The position numbers were made by a program, and so were the translations under genes. Of a DNA stretch of 64,000 bases, positions 23,793-35,723 are shown piece by piece. How positions within the stretch are numbered: position 1 is the first letter of the stretch; each line of letters begins with the position of its first letter. Source of the stretch: Trichopria drosophilae (lineage: Eukaryota > Arthropoda > Insecta > Hymenoptera > Diapriidae); the NCBI GenBank assembly GCA_030407085.1, contig CM059582.1, positions 212,887,501-212,951,500 of the forward strand, in the 5' to 3' direction. The notes beneath the pieces are model-generated. The model did not search any database. It was not told the DNA's origin and saw only the letters and a list, made by a program, of their open reading frames with translations.

Positions 23793-24836
23793 TGTGACGT
23801 AGTCACTGATCGAGCCGTTAACTCTAGCCGGGGAGAGCGTTCCGGGGGAATCCTTCCCCCTATTCGCCGCTGTTCTCGCCCGCCGTACCGGGGATACACG
23901 CTATGGAGGCTCAGACCTCCCCGCCGTCGCTCCTCTAGTTAGTCGCTGTCGGGAGTCCCTCCCCCACGGACGGAGCCGAGTGACGCCGGGGTTTGTCTCT
24001 CTCTCACTCCGCCAATGGAGCCCGAACCGACTGACTCGGTCGAGTATCTCTCTCTCTCCCTCTCCGAAGGAGAAACCGGTGCGAGCAGGCGGCGCGGCCG
24101 CCGCGCTTCTCCCTCCGTCTACGGATCATCCCGACATCAGGCCCCGAGGTGGCGCCACTCGAGGAGTATGCAAAACGGATGATCGCGCCAGACTCGAGTT
24201 CGAACTGTCCGGTTGCCTGTGTGCACTGCGGGAGACCGATCCGGACGCATATTACGCGAGTAGTGCGAATATCGTAATAAAATAACGCGACGACGAGAGT
24301 GCTGTTTCTTTTTCTGCTTGGATTTGTGTGGCGGATTACACTCCGAAGACCCGGGACCTCACCCATCGGAGGCGAACGTGCTCCAGGGCCCAACGGCTCC
24401 TTCAGACGCCCTATCGGAAAAGACGACGTCCCCGGCCGACTTCGGAAGACAGCCATCCTTGGGAGGAGTGATCGGACGCCTTCCCGACGAGCGTCCAGCG
24501 ACCTGTAAGTCGCCCATGGGGCCACTGTCCTCTAAATACTGCCCTTTTCTTTTTTATTATTTCTCTCCGAGAAATCACGTGTAGTGCGGTATACACGTCC
24601 TCGGTACTTGCGAATTGCCTTTCCCCCTCGTTTCTTTAGTAGATTGATGTACTCCGGTCATTTTTAAGTAACGACTCCCCTCGCGAGGTTAGGACCCGCG
24701 CCGTATGCAACATTTAGAATAATCTTTTGTAAATGTATCGGGAAATATATCGGTTTGAAGTTGCTAAATCAACGTAATTTATTTCGATCCCCTCCTTGCG
24801 TTCCCAATTTGGGAAATAAACAAGCGGGAGATTACA
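23793..24836 (+). mobile_element. Solo LTR, 1044 bp, 4-bp target duplication GTTA
   Basis: It starts TGTGACGTAGTCACTGATC (a TG start with palindromic GTGAC-GTA-GTCAC) and ends AGATTACA. Perfect GTTA copies flank it at 23789-23792 and 24837-24840. It is strongly GC-rich compared with its surroundings and carries an AAATAAA near the 3' end (24814). No internal domain is attached. ORFs inside it on both strands are composition artefacts. Confidence 0.85.
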
Positions 24837-24840
24837 GTTA

Positions 24841-25547
24841 ATATATATTGTTAATTTAATCGGTAGTTTATTCAGTTGCTATGTGAGTAATATGTAAGTG
24901 TAACGAAACTCTGAAATGAATATTAACGTAGCTCAATTTTAATATTGTATCGTGTTACATTGATGTCAATTGTATTTTAATTTAATCATAGTGAAGACTA
25001 CTTACTTAATTAACTTAACCCGTCTCACTTTATTATCGGACATGTAAGCTTGCATCAATTATCGTTAATATATTTTATTGTGGACCCTGCCTTTAAATAA
25101 TTACATCTGTAAACTAAATAATTCGGTGGCTTTATCAACATTTAAATCAATAACAATGTATGCAACCATGCACGAGATAATAACAAATCCTTGAATTTCA
25201 TCCTTAAGAAACAATTACAATATGTAAACTACAAGTTGAGAATGTAAGTTTCTTTTAGTTATTGTGGATAATGTTATTAAATGGTTTATAGCTGATGTTA
25301 CTACTAAATATATCATCCTATTATTTTTAAACATTTTATGTTAAAAACAGTCATAACCCATTGAAAGGAAAAAGGAATAACTGATTGAGGTCAACTACTG
25401 ATGATATTCCAAATCAAGCAACACCTTTCAACCTGCAACATTCAAATTCTGACATACTTGAATGTATCCTTTTCTTGGAACTTGGATGATGAACCAAGAA
25501 GATGAATATGTCTGAGAGATTGTCAAAGCGGTAAATATTTCATTTAA
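24841..25547. other. AT-rich spacer, nothing recognised
   Basis: No gene or repeat can be supported. Confidence 0.3.
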
Positions 25548-25577
25548 GAAATACAAATAAATATTAAATAAAATTCG

Positions 25578-25608
<31 letters not shown>

Positions 25609-25722
25609 CTATTACAGTTCGTAAAGATGGTAATGCAGATACTTTCTGGATTGAATACAATTGTATCCACATATATATATGTATATATACGAATTTTGAT
25701 TAATATTTATTTGTATTTCTAA
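25548..25722. repeat. Small inverted repeat with (AT)n arms
   Basis: 'aaatacaaataaatatta', 'aattcg' and (TA)n on the left match the reverse complement of the right side ('atatacgaattttgatt', 'aatatttatttgtattt'). The arms are about 45 bp and enclose an 80-bp loop. Confidence 0.6.
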
Positions 25723-25904
25723 GTTTTTCTGCCTCTCTCGCGTTTAATGAAACGATAATTAATAACATTTTCGATAAATGTTTTTTTTATTATCATATCT
25801 ATATTCAATATTACAATATCTATAATAAAATTGTATACACTCGTGCACTACTGCAATGTCAATGTCTCATTCTGAAATTGTACAACAGAAGAAGCAAGAA
25901 AAAT

Positions 25905-26029
25905 CGTCACTTTTTTCGATGTGATCTAGCGTGTTCTGAAAACGTCGCGTCAGTCGGGATTCGGGTCCGAGTTCCGAGTTAACACGAAAAAACACGATCA
26001 ACATATACTGCGCTGGACGCGTGTAATTG
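25905..26029 (+). other. Candidate non-coding first exon of host gene A
   Basis: A locally GC-richer stretch ends in TAATTG followed by the strong donor GTAAGAATT at 26030. It has no ATG that opens into the next exon, so it is read as 5' UTR. The exact transcription start is unknown; the left limit given is approximate. Confidence 0.45.
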
Positions 26030-26118
26030 GTAAGAATTAATTTTAATTAACGTTAATACATTAATAATACACACTAAACATTATAATGTAATATTAATAA
26101 CATTAATTTTCTTTACAG

Positions 26119-26171
26119 CTTTGTAACAAAAAATACAAACCGCAGCAAGATGTCCGAAGGAGAGAATAATC
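26119..26171 (+). other. Host gene A exon 2 (start codon)
   Basis: The acceptor is TTTTCTTTACAG. The exon carries 31 bp of leader and then ATG at 26150, within 'gcaagatgtcc', a reasonable initiation context. It ends after seven codons plus one base at a GTGAGTAT donor. Confidence 0.6.
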
Positions 26172-29100
26172 GTGAGTATATGTTTAAGCATCAGTAACCA
26201 ATGTGAAATTTTATTTTATAATTTAATCATAATTTATAATTTATTAATAATTTATAATCATAATTTTTTATCATTTGTTGAAAAAAACTTTCTCCATCTT
26301 AAGTAAATTGGGATTTTTACTGTGTACATGTCTTATATAGCCTAGTAATCCTAGAGTCTTACCAGAGCTCTCAATGTTTGTTATTCGAGTCTAGTTCTAT
26401 GCGAATAAACTTTGGCTAAATACGCATAATTGTTATCAATTGAGCAATTTTAATATGTCACATTTTAATAACATTCCAGAGATCTTAATTTTTTTAATTC
26501 GTGTCTTAATCTAAAATTATAAAATCTTAAAAGTTATCAAAGATCGTCATTTTTTTCGATGTAATCCAACGTGTCCTGGAAACGTCTCGTGGGATTTGGG
26601 AATCTATTATAATAATAAAATAAAAAAATTAATATTTATATTATGTTAAAAAGGCATTCATGCAATTGCATTATATGGTATTTTAATTACATTCCTGTTA
26701 AAAAATTGCCGATCTAGAACGATTCGCGAGAATTAAAGCCAGAAAACCGCGGAATTATCGCTAGAAACCCGAGAAAATCATATATGCATATATAACCTAA
26801 AAATCATCTTTTTTGTATCTCGGTTTTCGACAATTGCGGATCATAGGCATTTTGAAATGTCAAAGTGATGAATTATATATAAATTAACGATTGTTTTATT
26901 AATGTTTTCAGTTGAATGTTCAATATCTGAAATTTTGTCAAATGACACACTGAATATGCCTCAGGTATTCCCATTCCTATTATAGATAATTATATGAACT
27001 ACCATTCTAATTATATAAAATAGACATATCCGAGATTTAATTTAACATCAGATACTTAGAAAAAGACAGTTTCAACCTATTCCTAAAAGAAGTATCTATC
27101 TTAAGAAAAGTTAGTCGATAAAAGAACTATATGAATTTTGTCGTCGCAATGATAGTTTTTGTTTGTCCAAGTAATGAACTTGCATGTTGTCTATTCATTA
27201 TTAGAAAGGAAACAACAAAGCAAAAATGTATATAAAATATAAATTTGAAAACAAAAAAAAGCTTTTTACAGAAATATGTCTAATAAGAAAAGCTATTAAT
27301 TAGAAAACAAAAACTGTCATTGCGAATACAAAATTTATGTTCCTACTCCCATTGGTTAACTTTTTAAAAATATTTCTTATGCGCATATGTTTGTTGAAAT
27401 TGCCGCCTTCTTTTGATTATCTGATTTTAGATCATACCCCTTAACTTATAACACGAAATAAAGACCGATGAAAAACAGTTCCAAATTGGATGTAGATGCG
27501 CTGTTCCAACATTTCTAGCAAAAATCTTAACTTGTTTCACATCTACAAAAGTTAAAATATGGTTGATTATTAAGTAATTGAGGGTAAGAAATATCTTTAT
27601 GTACGTCTTTTCGGTGCGTAAAGTAAACTTGTGCGTAAAATAAACTTTAAAGTAAACACACGTGTGCCGTAAATAATATTTCGGCACACGTGTGTGTGTG
27701 TAAAGTTCTTTACGCATACGCCCTTGTATCGAAAACTACTATTATCATATCATATTCATAAAAAAAAATATAACAATAAAATAAAAAAGAAAACGAATGT
27801 CAAAAAACCATACATTAAATTAGAAAAAATGGCTCAATTTGAAACTGAAGTTATAACCAAGTTTCGAATTACATTGGACTCTCATAAACCTTAAGAAAAT
27901 TAAATAGATAATGTCCATTAACTTCTAACCCAGGATGAAGCCGAATAAAAAAGGTTCCGAATTGAGTATCGAGTACACTTTTCAAACATTCCAATAAAAA
28001 ATGTTAATTTACTTATTTTACATCATATATTCATAACTATATGTAATAGATATATTTTTCTGTCTTAATTACTCAATGATGAATCGTTTTTTAACTATTT
28101 TAGACGTAAAACAAGTAAATTAACATTTTTACTGGAAATGTTGAAACAGCGCAGTCGACGTCCAATTTGGAACTGCTTTTATCTCGTGTTATAAGTAAAG
28201 GGGTATGATCTAAAATAAAATAATCAGAAGAAGACGTTTCAACAAATATATACGTGTAAGAAATATATTAAAAAGTTAACCAATTGGAGTAAGAACATAA
28301 ATTTTGTAGACGCAATGACAGTTTTTGTTTTATAATTAATTGCTTTTCTGATTAGACATATATATGTGCATAGGTATTTTTTGTTTTCAAATTTATATTT
28401 TTATACATTAAAAATATATAAAAATATATTTATGCTTCATTTTTTCCATACTAAGAAAAACAAATAGACAACATGCAAGTGTATTATTAAGTGGACAAAC
28501 AAAAACTGTCATTGCGACTACAACATTCATATTCATGCTTTGCTTTTATAAGTTTTTAAAGATATTTCTTTTAGTATATGTTGAAATTGTCTTTTTCTGA
28601 TTATTTGATTTTATATCCAATCCTGGATATGTCCATTTTATTTATATATATATATATATATATATGGGGGATATGTCATGTGTCATTTCACAATTTAACC
28701 TCAAAACTTTGATTGCGATATTATTAAACCGCCAAAAGAAACATTGATAAAACACGCAATAATTTTTACAATTAATCACCCTGTGATTTCGAAATACATA
28801 CCTATGTACTGCAATTGGCGAAAACCGATATGCTGATAATCTTTTCACATTGCAAATATATAATTATTGAAATGTGGACCATTTTGTACTATCGTGTTTT
28901 AAATTATAACCCCTTCCTTAATTATAAGAGGAGAGGATAAAAAATAATTCTTGAGACTCGAAAATATAATCAAAATCCGTATATTCAAAATCCAAACAGA
29001 AAAAAATTCATACACGCTTTCTTGAACGCAACAAAAGAAAAGGGTGGATTCAAACCGCGTGACGGCGAGTTTCGCAACAATGACCGGAGTTATTCGCAAA

Positions 29101-32100
29101 AGTTACAGGCGAGTGAACAGCAAAAATTACGCAAAAAAAAGGGGCGAAACGCACTTACAGTTCGTGACGTGATTGCGGGTTCACAAAAAAAAACCAATCC
29201 CACGTGGCTGGCGACTCAGGATGCGGGTGAATCGGGGTGACCTTGCCCGGGAAACCTTCTCGAACCTGGGTGCCCTGCCTGGACTCGTCTTCTTCGCTGT
29301 CCTTGGCCTTGAAGAAAATTTTCCTATGTCCTGGATTTCACCTCGGTAGATCTCCTACACGCCACTAGGGTTCACCACTCAAACTGCGCAGAGTGGTCCC
29401 CCGAATCGCACTAACTCGAGAAAACTCGAGAAAACTCGAGAAAACTCGAGAAAACGCAGAGAAAACGCAGAGAAAACGCAGAGAAAACGCAGAGAAAACG
29501 CAGAGGGAACGCAGAGGGAACGCAGAGGGAACGCAGAGGGAACGCAGAGGGAACGCAGAGGGAACTCAAAGGGAACTCAAAGGAACACGAGGGAAAGTTC
29601 CGAGAGCAGCGGAACACGTCCGAATTCGACGCTGCTGAGAGACGGAATGTGCGCGGCGCCACGCCGGAACTGGCGACGAAGGCACAGCCGCGCCATTTGG
29701 TGTCGAGGGGCAAAAGCATCGGGGACTGGGGTATAGGGAAGGGGAAGAGGGACAGCGCGAATTAATAGGTGCGAAATAAAAAGAGATAACAGATGCGACA
29801 TGAGTGCGGTCGCATTTCGAGTCACTAGAAGGGAAGGGGACAGGAAGAAATTAGGAAAAATACGAAGTACTATCAACGATTCGTCCAGGGGTTCTCATGA
29901 GAGAGACGCAGAGAGACGATATGACAATCCTCTTGCGTTGAGAAAGACAGAAGATAATGCTTTTCCGAATATTTCGACCAAATTCGGGAACGACTCGACG
30001 AATGGCATTGGCCGATTCGTGCGTAAGAGAGAGGCAGGAGCGGAGATCTTGCGCCCACTGGGACGAGACTCCCGGTGGCGCTTGTCCACTAGCACCTCGG
30101 TCCTTTTTAGAACGGCTGGCGGGGGCATGTCATTGAGAAGGGGAATGGAGACGGGGGCTCGTGCGCTGCGAACGTGGCGGAAGAAATCGCACACGGATAG
30201 GCGCTTATACGAGTATATGTGATCGGTAAAGCCGTGCGACTGCTTGACCGGCAAGTCGACGGAGGGAATCTAAATGTAATTTAGGGATTAGGAAAAAGGG
30301 GAAATCGAACATTTTTGGGAAATGGAACGATGCTCTACCTCAAGGCTGATTTTAGGAGGTTGGCAACGGGGTAGATCAGTGACTTCGTCACAAAATAAAC
30401 ATTACCAGAACTCCGAATGTTATTCTTCGAGTCTGTAACTAAGCGAATGAACTTTTGATTTTCAAATTACCTAATTATTATCTTTAAAGCAATTTTAATG
30501 TCTTCTTCTAATTACATATAACCTGAGCTGGCAATTTTTCTTCATCACAGTCTGGTACTAAGCGAATAAAATTTAGCCTTTCCAATTACATTACTATTAC
30601 TATTTATGCAATAATTAAATGCCATATTGTAATTAAATATTACCACAATTCAGAAATTTTTTTTTATTTTAGTTTGGCACGCAGTCAATAAAGATTTACT
30701 TTTGAAATTGCATAATTAATATAATTTATGCAAGTATATTATATCTACTGTTACATCCAGAATAATGTACATTGTATGTAATGAAGATATTCAAATTTAA
30801 ATTAAAGAAATAGGCATGAATGTATATGTATATGAATGTTCTGAGTAGTCGAGGTTCATTTTCGAATTGAAAAGTTCGTTCAGTTCGGTCTGAACATTGA
30901 AACCGTGCGGAGTACCATTATCTCTAAACTTAGTATTAATTTGCGTATTGTGGGTTATCCCTATTCAAAATAATACTTTCTTTTTTTTTTTTATTCTTTT
31001 GAAGAGGAAATAATTGGTAAGTACTAAAGAGTATATTTACTATCATTTTATATATTTCATTTCTTTTTTTTGGTAATAGTAGAATTATTTTTGTATTTGT
31101 CATAATAGTTTATTTGGTTTTAATATTTCATGATATAAATTATTCAATTTCGCTTCTGTAGGGAAGATCATAAAGGTATTGACAAATTATTTCTTATTTC
31201 TATTATATTAGTCACAAAAGAACTTATAACACTACCTTTAATTACATATTCCCATAGATGTCAATGTTTTGTATTTGAGTGTCGTACTAAATGAAGAATT
31301 ATTTGCATTAATACAAAAACAAACTGTTTAATTTCGACTTGTAGAATTGTATCTATTAGGATGAAAATGTGTAAAAAGATTAAAATGTTAATAAAGTTCG
31401 ACGAATAATAATCCCATACATTCAGTTGAAACTCCGTAAGCAAAAGCTAAGCTTGTTTACGCTGATGTTTTTTATTGTATTAGCATTGAATGATATTGTT
31501 TTCAATATAATTTGTCTTCCTTATTGCAGAATGTCAGCCTGATTTCATAGAATCTGCGCCAGATGAGAGGAGGGTTCAGGATGCCCCGCACGGGGACGGA
31601 AGACGGCGCGCAAATAATGAAAGTAAGTATAAATGTAAAAAATTATCGATGAAATGTAAGAGGATTGAAAAGTTTCTGTGGTGATTTTATGGTAAACGTA
31701 CGGATTTTGCGACTTTGCGTTCATCGTGCCACGCTGCATTCATACCATTACTTTGGTGTGTTTTTAATTACTTATGTGCAATACTTTTATATAAATCTGT
31801 TTTATCTGAAATGTTACAAAAATAGTTGAAATTCTTTGATTACATCTTGATTACTGTGGCATAATTTCATAAATATATATTATAATATTTACAGTCAATA
31901 AATATAACGTTTATGCAAAAAAAAGTGTTTCTTATTTTAACTTATAGTATTGTATCAATGAGGATATATACGTAAATGAAATAAAATTATATTAAATGTA
32001 GACATACCGAAAAATAATCGCATGAATTCAGTTGAAACTCCATAAGCAAAAGATTGTTTATGATAGCGTTGTTACGTCCAGCGTCGAACACAACGGAGTA

Positions 32101-34485
32101 CAAATAAAAGAAAGAAGTTTTTTAAAATTTATAATTCGTCCCTCTTACCTTGGGACGACCGGGATGGTGGAGAAATGGTGAAATAAAATATACAATTATT
32201 ATTATCATTATTATAATTTATATTTTAAGTACATTACAAAATATTGGAAGATAGTATGGTTTTTGGAAAGGATACTAGGGAATAATTGATTTGGGGTTCA
32301 ATTAATTAACAAAAAAAAACGTGGTTAGATTGATACTTTAAAGTCGGTACCTTAACGAGGAAGCATCCAACTTCAAGTATTTGTTTCTAATCAAAAAAAA
32401 AGAAATAAGAAAAGAAAATCCTTTTTGTTTCAATACCTCGAGGTTGGTACCTTGACGACGAAGCGTCCAACCTCAAGCCTTTGAATTTAGATGGAAGAAT
32501 TTTGTTTAAATAATTAATTTAATACTCGAAGTTGGTACCTTAACTAGAAGCATCCAACCTCAAGTTTTTAAATTAATTTGGATTGTTCTATGGAATAAGG
32601 AAAAGAGGAAAAGGAAAAAGGAATTATCCTGGAAATCAAAAAATGGTAAACAAAATTGTATAATTATAAGAAAAAGATTAAAATAAAACGAAACTTACTT
32701 CAAACTGTCGACTCTCAGACTGTCGACTTTCGGACTAAACTTTTTAAGTAAACTTTTTAACTAAACCTTTTAACTGAAACTTTTGAACTGACTTTTGAAA
32801 ATAGGTTTTCCTAAATCGTCACCTCGGTTAGAGATCTAGGACTTCTCCCTCTCTATGCTCATGAGATGAGAGTCAAAAATTGTCTATGTCAAGATTGGAC
32901 GATAGAGAAAAAGGGGCAGGGCTTATGCCCGGAAAAGTGGGGAAAAGTGGATATGATGTATACTATCTTCCCTTACAATATAATATTATAAACTTATATC
33001 TAAACGCAATAATAATAATTAGTAGTTAATATACAATAATAATATTACGTGGATTACATATTCGCAATTGATGATATATGCATCGCGCAATACTCCAATT
33101 ACTTATTATTTATAATCATAATTGTTATTAAATTAATACCGTTAAAAAGGTATTAAATTGAATAAGATAAACTTATTGACATAAATCTAATTGTACGCTG
33201 ACAATGAATTTTATTAGTAACGCTTCTATAATTAATGGTTAATTGATTATAATAGTTGCAATGGTAATTGTTGGTATTACTAAAAGAAAAACAACGAGGA
33301 CGTGACATCATTCGGGACAAAAATTATTTAGTCTTTTTAGTTTTCCACATGTATTCGACAACAGGAAGTGTTCTATCGGTAGAAGATATTTTTAAGTTTA
33401 TTATGGGATAATGCTCCGGCCGTTGGCTACGGCGGATCGTGTGATCGAAAACTGATCTACGAACAATCATAAATTTACACGAAACTCGAGAGGGTTCGCG
33501 GCATTTCTACTACGATGATGCTCGACATGTATCTCTCGGCCACATGTTGCAAGAAGCTTATCTTCTGGTTGTCGAATGTTGGAAAATAGTACATTTCCTT
33601 TTTTTTTAATTTTATTAGTAACAGTTGTGCAAGCTAGAGAAAGATGAAACTCTGGGAAAACTAATTTTTGTTAGAACTAAAAACGTCCCACGTTACAGCG
33701 TTTATCTCGATATTAGTTTAGAACAACATTATTTTAAATAAAATGTTTCTTTCTTATCACAGATTTTCAGGCTTATTGCACAGAACTAGCACCGAGTGTG
33801 AGGAGGATTGAAAGAGTCAATGCTCCCCCGGGAGAAGGAAGACGGTACTGGCGTCCGCATAATGAAAGTAAGTATAAATATAAAAAAAGTATCTATAAAT
33901 TGTAAGACAAGTTTCTGTGGTGATTTTATGGTAAACGTAGGGGTTGTACGTCTTTGCCTTCTTCGTGCCACGCCCCATTCATACCATTATTTTAGTGTGT
34001 TTTTATTTACTTTTGTGTGATACTTGTATATAAATCACCGAAAATGATTGTTTTTATCTGAAATGCTATAAAAAGTCTTTACCTTATTTGATTACATCTT
34101 CATTACTTGGTCATAATGTCATGAATGAACATTGATATAAAATGTATGGTACTCACTCACGCTCTCTGCAACCTGTAATCATTTGAACTGAACCAACGAA
34201 ACTCATGAAATCAATGATATCAAAATAAAACATGTAAGGAATACATCTAAAATTTTTAACTTTTCAGAAAGAGGAAGCCGGGCTGGACGAGTGGTACAGG
34301 AGCAGAGGCTACAAAGGAGATTTATATCGTTCTTATACAATCTCTCACAGCAAAGCGTGCAAGAAATGCGAGGCAGGAGAAGACGATTTGAAAACTGCGG
34401 AGAAGGCTCATCCAGCGACTCGCCCGCTCGGCACGAGAGAACGTTCATAAGGCCTGAGGATTCGGATGCAAATAAAACTAACTAA
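26150..34485 (+). CDS. Candidate host gene A: Arg-rich ~145-aa protein with duplicated exons
   Basis: Exons were inferred from splice consensus and phase. ATG lies in exon 2 (coding 26150-26171, donor GTGAGTAT). It joins in frame to 31530-31622 (acceptor TATTGCAG, donor GTAAGTAT), 33763-33867 (acceptor TTATCACAG, donor GTAAGTAT) and 34268-34485 (acceptor ACTTTTCAG, TAA stop). All internal junctions are phase 1, and the joined frame is open for 146 codons including the stop. The product has no signal peptide, membrane segment or domain I know. It starts MSEGENN and has two related Arg-rich repeats ending GRRRANNE and GRRYWRPHNE. The C-terminus contains RGRRRRFENC and an Asp/Ser/Arg tail. AATAAA signals follow at 34545 and 34588. 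Function unknown; nuclear or RNA-linked roles would be guesswork. Confidence 0.6.
26546..26602. repeat. Partial duplicate of the first-exon region inside intron 2
   Basis: 'cgatgtaatccaacgtgtcc' and 'ggaaacgtctcgtgggattt' repeat, with substitutions, the 25918-25966 sequence 'cgatgtgatctagcgtgttc' and 'gaaaacgtcgcgtcagtcgg'. This suggests a local duplication of the leader or promoter region. Confidence 0.55.
26912..26964 (+). other. Possible cassette exon of host gene A
   Basis: The 53-bp segment has a good acceptor (TTAATGTTTTCAG) and a donor (GTATTC). It reads in frame from exon 2 (LECSISEIL...MPQ) and then ends in phase 0. Joined directly to 31530 it would give a stop after six more codons, so inclusion would shorten the protein unless a further small exon follows. 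Confidence 0.4.
27015..28643. mobile_element. 1.6 kb palindromic element in an intron of gene A
   Basis: 'taaaatagacatatccgaga' at the left end matches the reverse complement of 'tcctggatatgtccatttta' at the right end. The arms pair over several hundred bases: for example 'gtcattgcgaatacaaaa' and 'cataccccttaacttataac' on the left recur inverted at 28190-28330. Some arm segments appear twice. No transposase is present. Confidence 0.72.
28905..30392 (-). mobile_element. Solo LTR, 1488 bp, 4-bp target duplication AAAT
   Basis: On the minus strand it starts TGTGACGAAGTCACTGATC, almost identical to the start of the LTR at 23793, and ends in TTATA like the LTR at 4598. AAAT flanks it at 28901-28904 and 30393-30396. 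The interior is GC-rich and open in several frames on both strands, but no gag or pol motif occurs. Confidence 0.75.
29413..29590. repeat. Purine-rich minisatellite inside the LTR
   Basis: Consecutive 10-11 bp units shift gradually from 'actcgagaaa' (four) to 'acgcagagaaa' (about five) to 'acgcagaggga' (about six). This looks like successive expansion of mutated units. The long ORFs on both strands here are due to the repeat. Confidence 0.85.
31530..31622 (+). other. Host gene A duplicated exon, copy 1 (31 codons, phase 1-1)
   Basis: It lies between TTATTGCAG and GTAAGTATAAAT. It encodes a segment with ESAPDERRV and GDGRRRANNE, homologous to copy 2. Symmetric phase means copies can be added or lost without changing frame. 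Confidence 0.62.
32070..33697. mobile_element. Solo LTR, 1628 bp, 4-bp target duplication GCGT
   Basis: It starts TGTTACGTCC and ends GTCCCACGTTACA, imperfect inverted termini with TG/CA ends. GCGT occurs exactly at both flanks (32066-32069 and 33698-33701). The host sequence resumes seamlessly, as the paralogous unit shows. Orientation is unclear because both termini look like LTR starts. Confidence 0.82.
32335..32575. repeat. Three ~95-bp tandem units inside the LTR
   Basis: 'ggtaccttaacgaggaagcatccaac', with variants ending in 'ctcaag', recurs at about 32346, 32454 and 32530. Confidence 0.7.
33763..33867 (+). other. Host gene A duplicated exon, copy 2 (35 codons, phase 1-1)
   Basis: It lies between TTCTTATCACAG and GTAAGTATAAAT. 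It encodes TELAPSVRRIERV and PPGEGRRYWRPHNE, aligning with copy 1 (APDERRV...GDGRRRANNE). It is four codons longer. Confidence 0.62.
34268..34485 (+). other. Host gene A terminal coding exon
   Basis: The acceptor is TTTTTAACTTTTCAG. It completes an AAA codon with copy 2 and stays open to TAA at 34483-34485. The residues are Arg/Gln-rich (RVVQEQRLQRRFISF, RGRRRRFENC) and finish with a charged tail. Confidence 0.62.
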
Positions 34486-34544
34486 TAACGTGTTGTTTGG
34501 GCAGCCCTCATAAAATATAAAGTTAACGAAAGGATATTGTGGAA

Positions 34545-34593
34545 AATAAAAACAGTCAAATGAAAAACAAAATATACCAAATGTAATAATAAA
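34545..34593 (+). terminator. Polyadenylation signals of host gene A
   Basis: AATAAA occurs at 34545-34550 and 34588-34593, 60-110 bp after the stop codon. The downstream cleavage site was not identified. Confidence 0.5.
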
Positions 34594-34689
34594 ATATTTG
34601 CATAACAAATAAAAAGATTAAAATTGTATTTCTCTGCTTTGATTCTATTACCAATCGAAAGCATCGATGCATTACTTCATCATTCGCAT

Positions 34690-34823
34690 AATGTTTATCG
34701 TTTGTTTTGTCCGAGTACCAGCCATTTTAATGAAAGATTTTCCACACGATTCAAGTGTTTCTCGTCTCTTTGGCCGGAATATTGAAATGTTATCACATTC
34801 CTTAAAGCTTCCCGAATGGTATA
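34690..34823. repeat. 178-bp satellite, diverged left monomer
   Basis: 'gattgaaatgttatc'-like and 'gcttcccgaatggtata' sequence matches the second half of the units at 36725-37316. The palindrome inserted at its right end splits it from the array. Confidence 0.65.
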
Positions 34824-35723
34824 CAGGGTGATCCAAAAGTCCCGGAACAGCAAAATATCTCAGCGGGAGTGCATTTTCGAGGAAAATGTTTCAGACAAAC
34901 GTTTCAGGATTTTTCCCTGGCTATTTAATGGCGATATTGAATTTGACCTTGAACATGACCTTGAAGGTTATTTCAAGGTCAAGTTAATTTTTTTAAATGG
35001 GAACCCCTATTTTTTTCATGGATTCTGAAAGAGCGGGAAATTCTACGTCCGAGTATGATATGATCGATTTTTCCGGCAAGGTCATTTCAAGGTGAAACTT
35101 AAAACTCCCGTAACGGCGAAATATCTCAGAGGGTGTGCATTTCTTTGGAAATTGTTTCAGACAAAAGTTTAAGGATTTTTCCTGGGATATTTAATGGTAG
35201 CACAGAATTTGACCTTGACCTTGAAGGTTATTTCAAGGTCAAGTTTGTTTTTTTTAATGGAAACTGCTATTTTTTTTCACGGATTCGGAGAGAGAACAAA
35301 ATTTTACGTCCAAATATGCTATGGCCGTTTTTTTCGGCAATGTCATTTCAAGGCCAAACTTAAAACTCCCGGAACAGCGAATTAACTCAGCAAGAGGCAC
35401 CATTGAATTTAACCTTGAAAATTACCTTGAGGCTTATTCTAAGCTCAAGACTATTTTTTTTTAATTGGAACCCCGTTTCATTTTCGTAATGTTTCCAGAG
35501 TTTCCAGAGTGCAATGCATTATCATTGTTCCCGGATAAAAATATACATTTTTTTTTACATCCGATACGTTTATAAATACCGTATGTATGGGTAACATTTT
35601 TACATTGTTTCCAATGCTACCGCCGGCTTTAGCATTACCCAAGATGTACCGCGTGGAGGTAGCACGGTCGGGTTTACACCTCTTCGGGGTGCTTTGTTCA
35701 GGTGGTTCCCCTCGCCGTCACCT

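Larger units (their letters stand above)
31250..34110 (+). repeat. Tandem duplication of an exon-bearing ~640-bp segment
   Basis: Unit 1 (about 31250-31890) and unit 2 (about 31895-34110, without the LTR at 32070-33697) share flanking intron sequence. Examples are 'ttcagttgaaactcc', 'agtttctgtggtgattttat' and 'ttgattacatctt', found upstream and downstream of the exons at 31530 and 33763 respectively. The second solo LTR landed in unit 2 after the duplication. Confidence 0.8.

Noticed and set aside
23980..24596. Overlapping 60-170 codon ORFs on both strands
   Set aside because: They are wholly inside the solo LTR at 23793-24836 and have no gag, pol or other domain.
29393..30254. Several ORFs over 80 codons on both strands
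   Set aside because: They lie inside a GC-rich solo LTR with a purine minisatellite; open frames on both strands come from composition and repeat structure.
31006..31015. Ten-base microexon called as a feature of gene A
   Set aside because: Frame logic allows it, but so short a segment has no independent support; exons 2 and 31530 join in frame without it.
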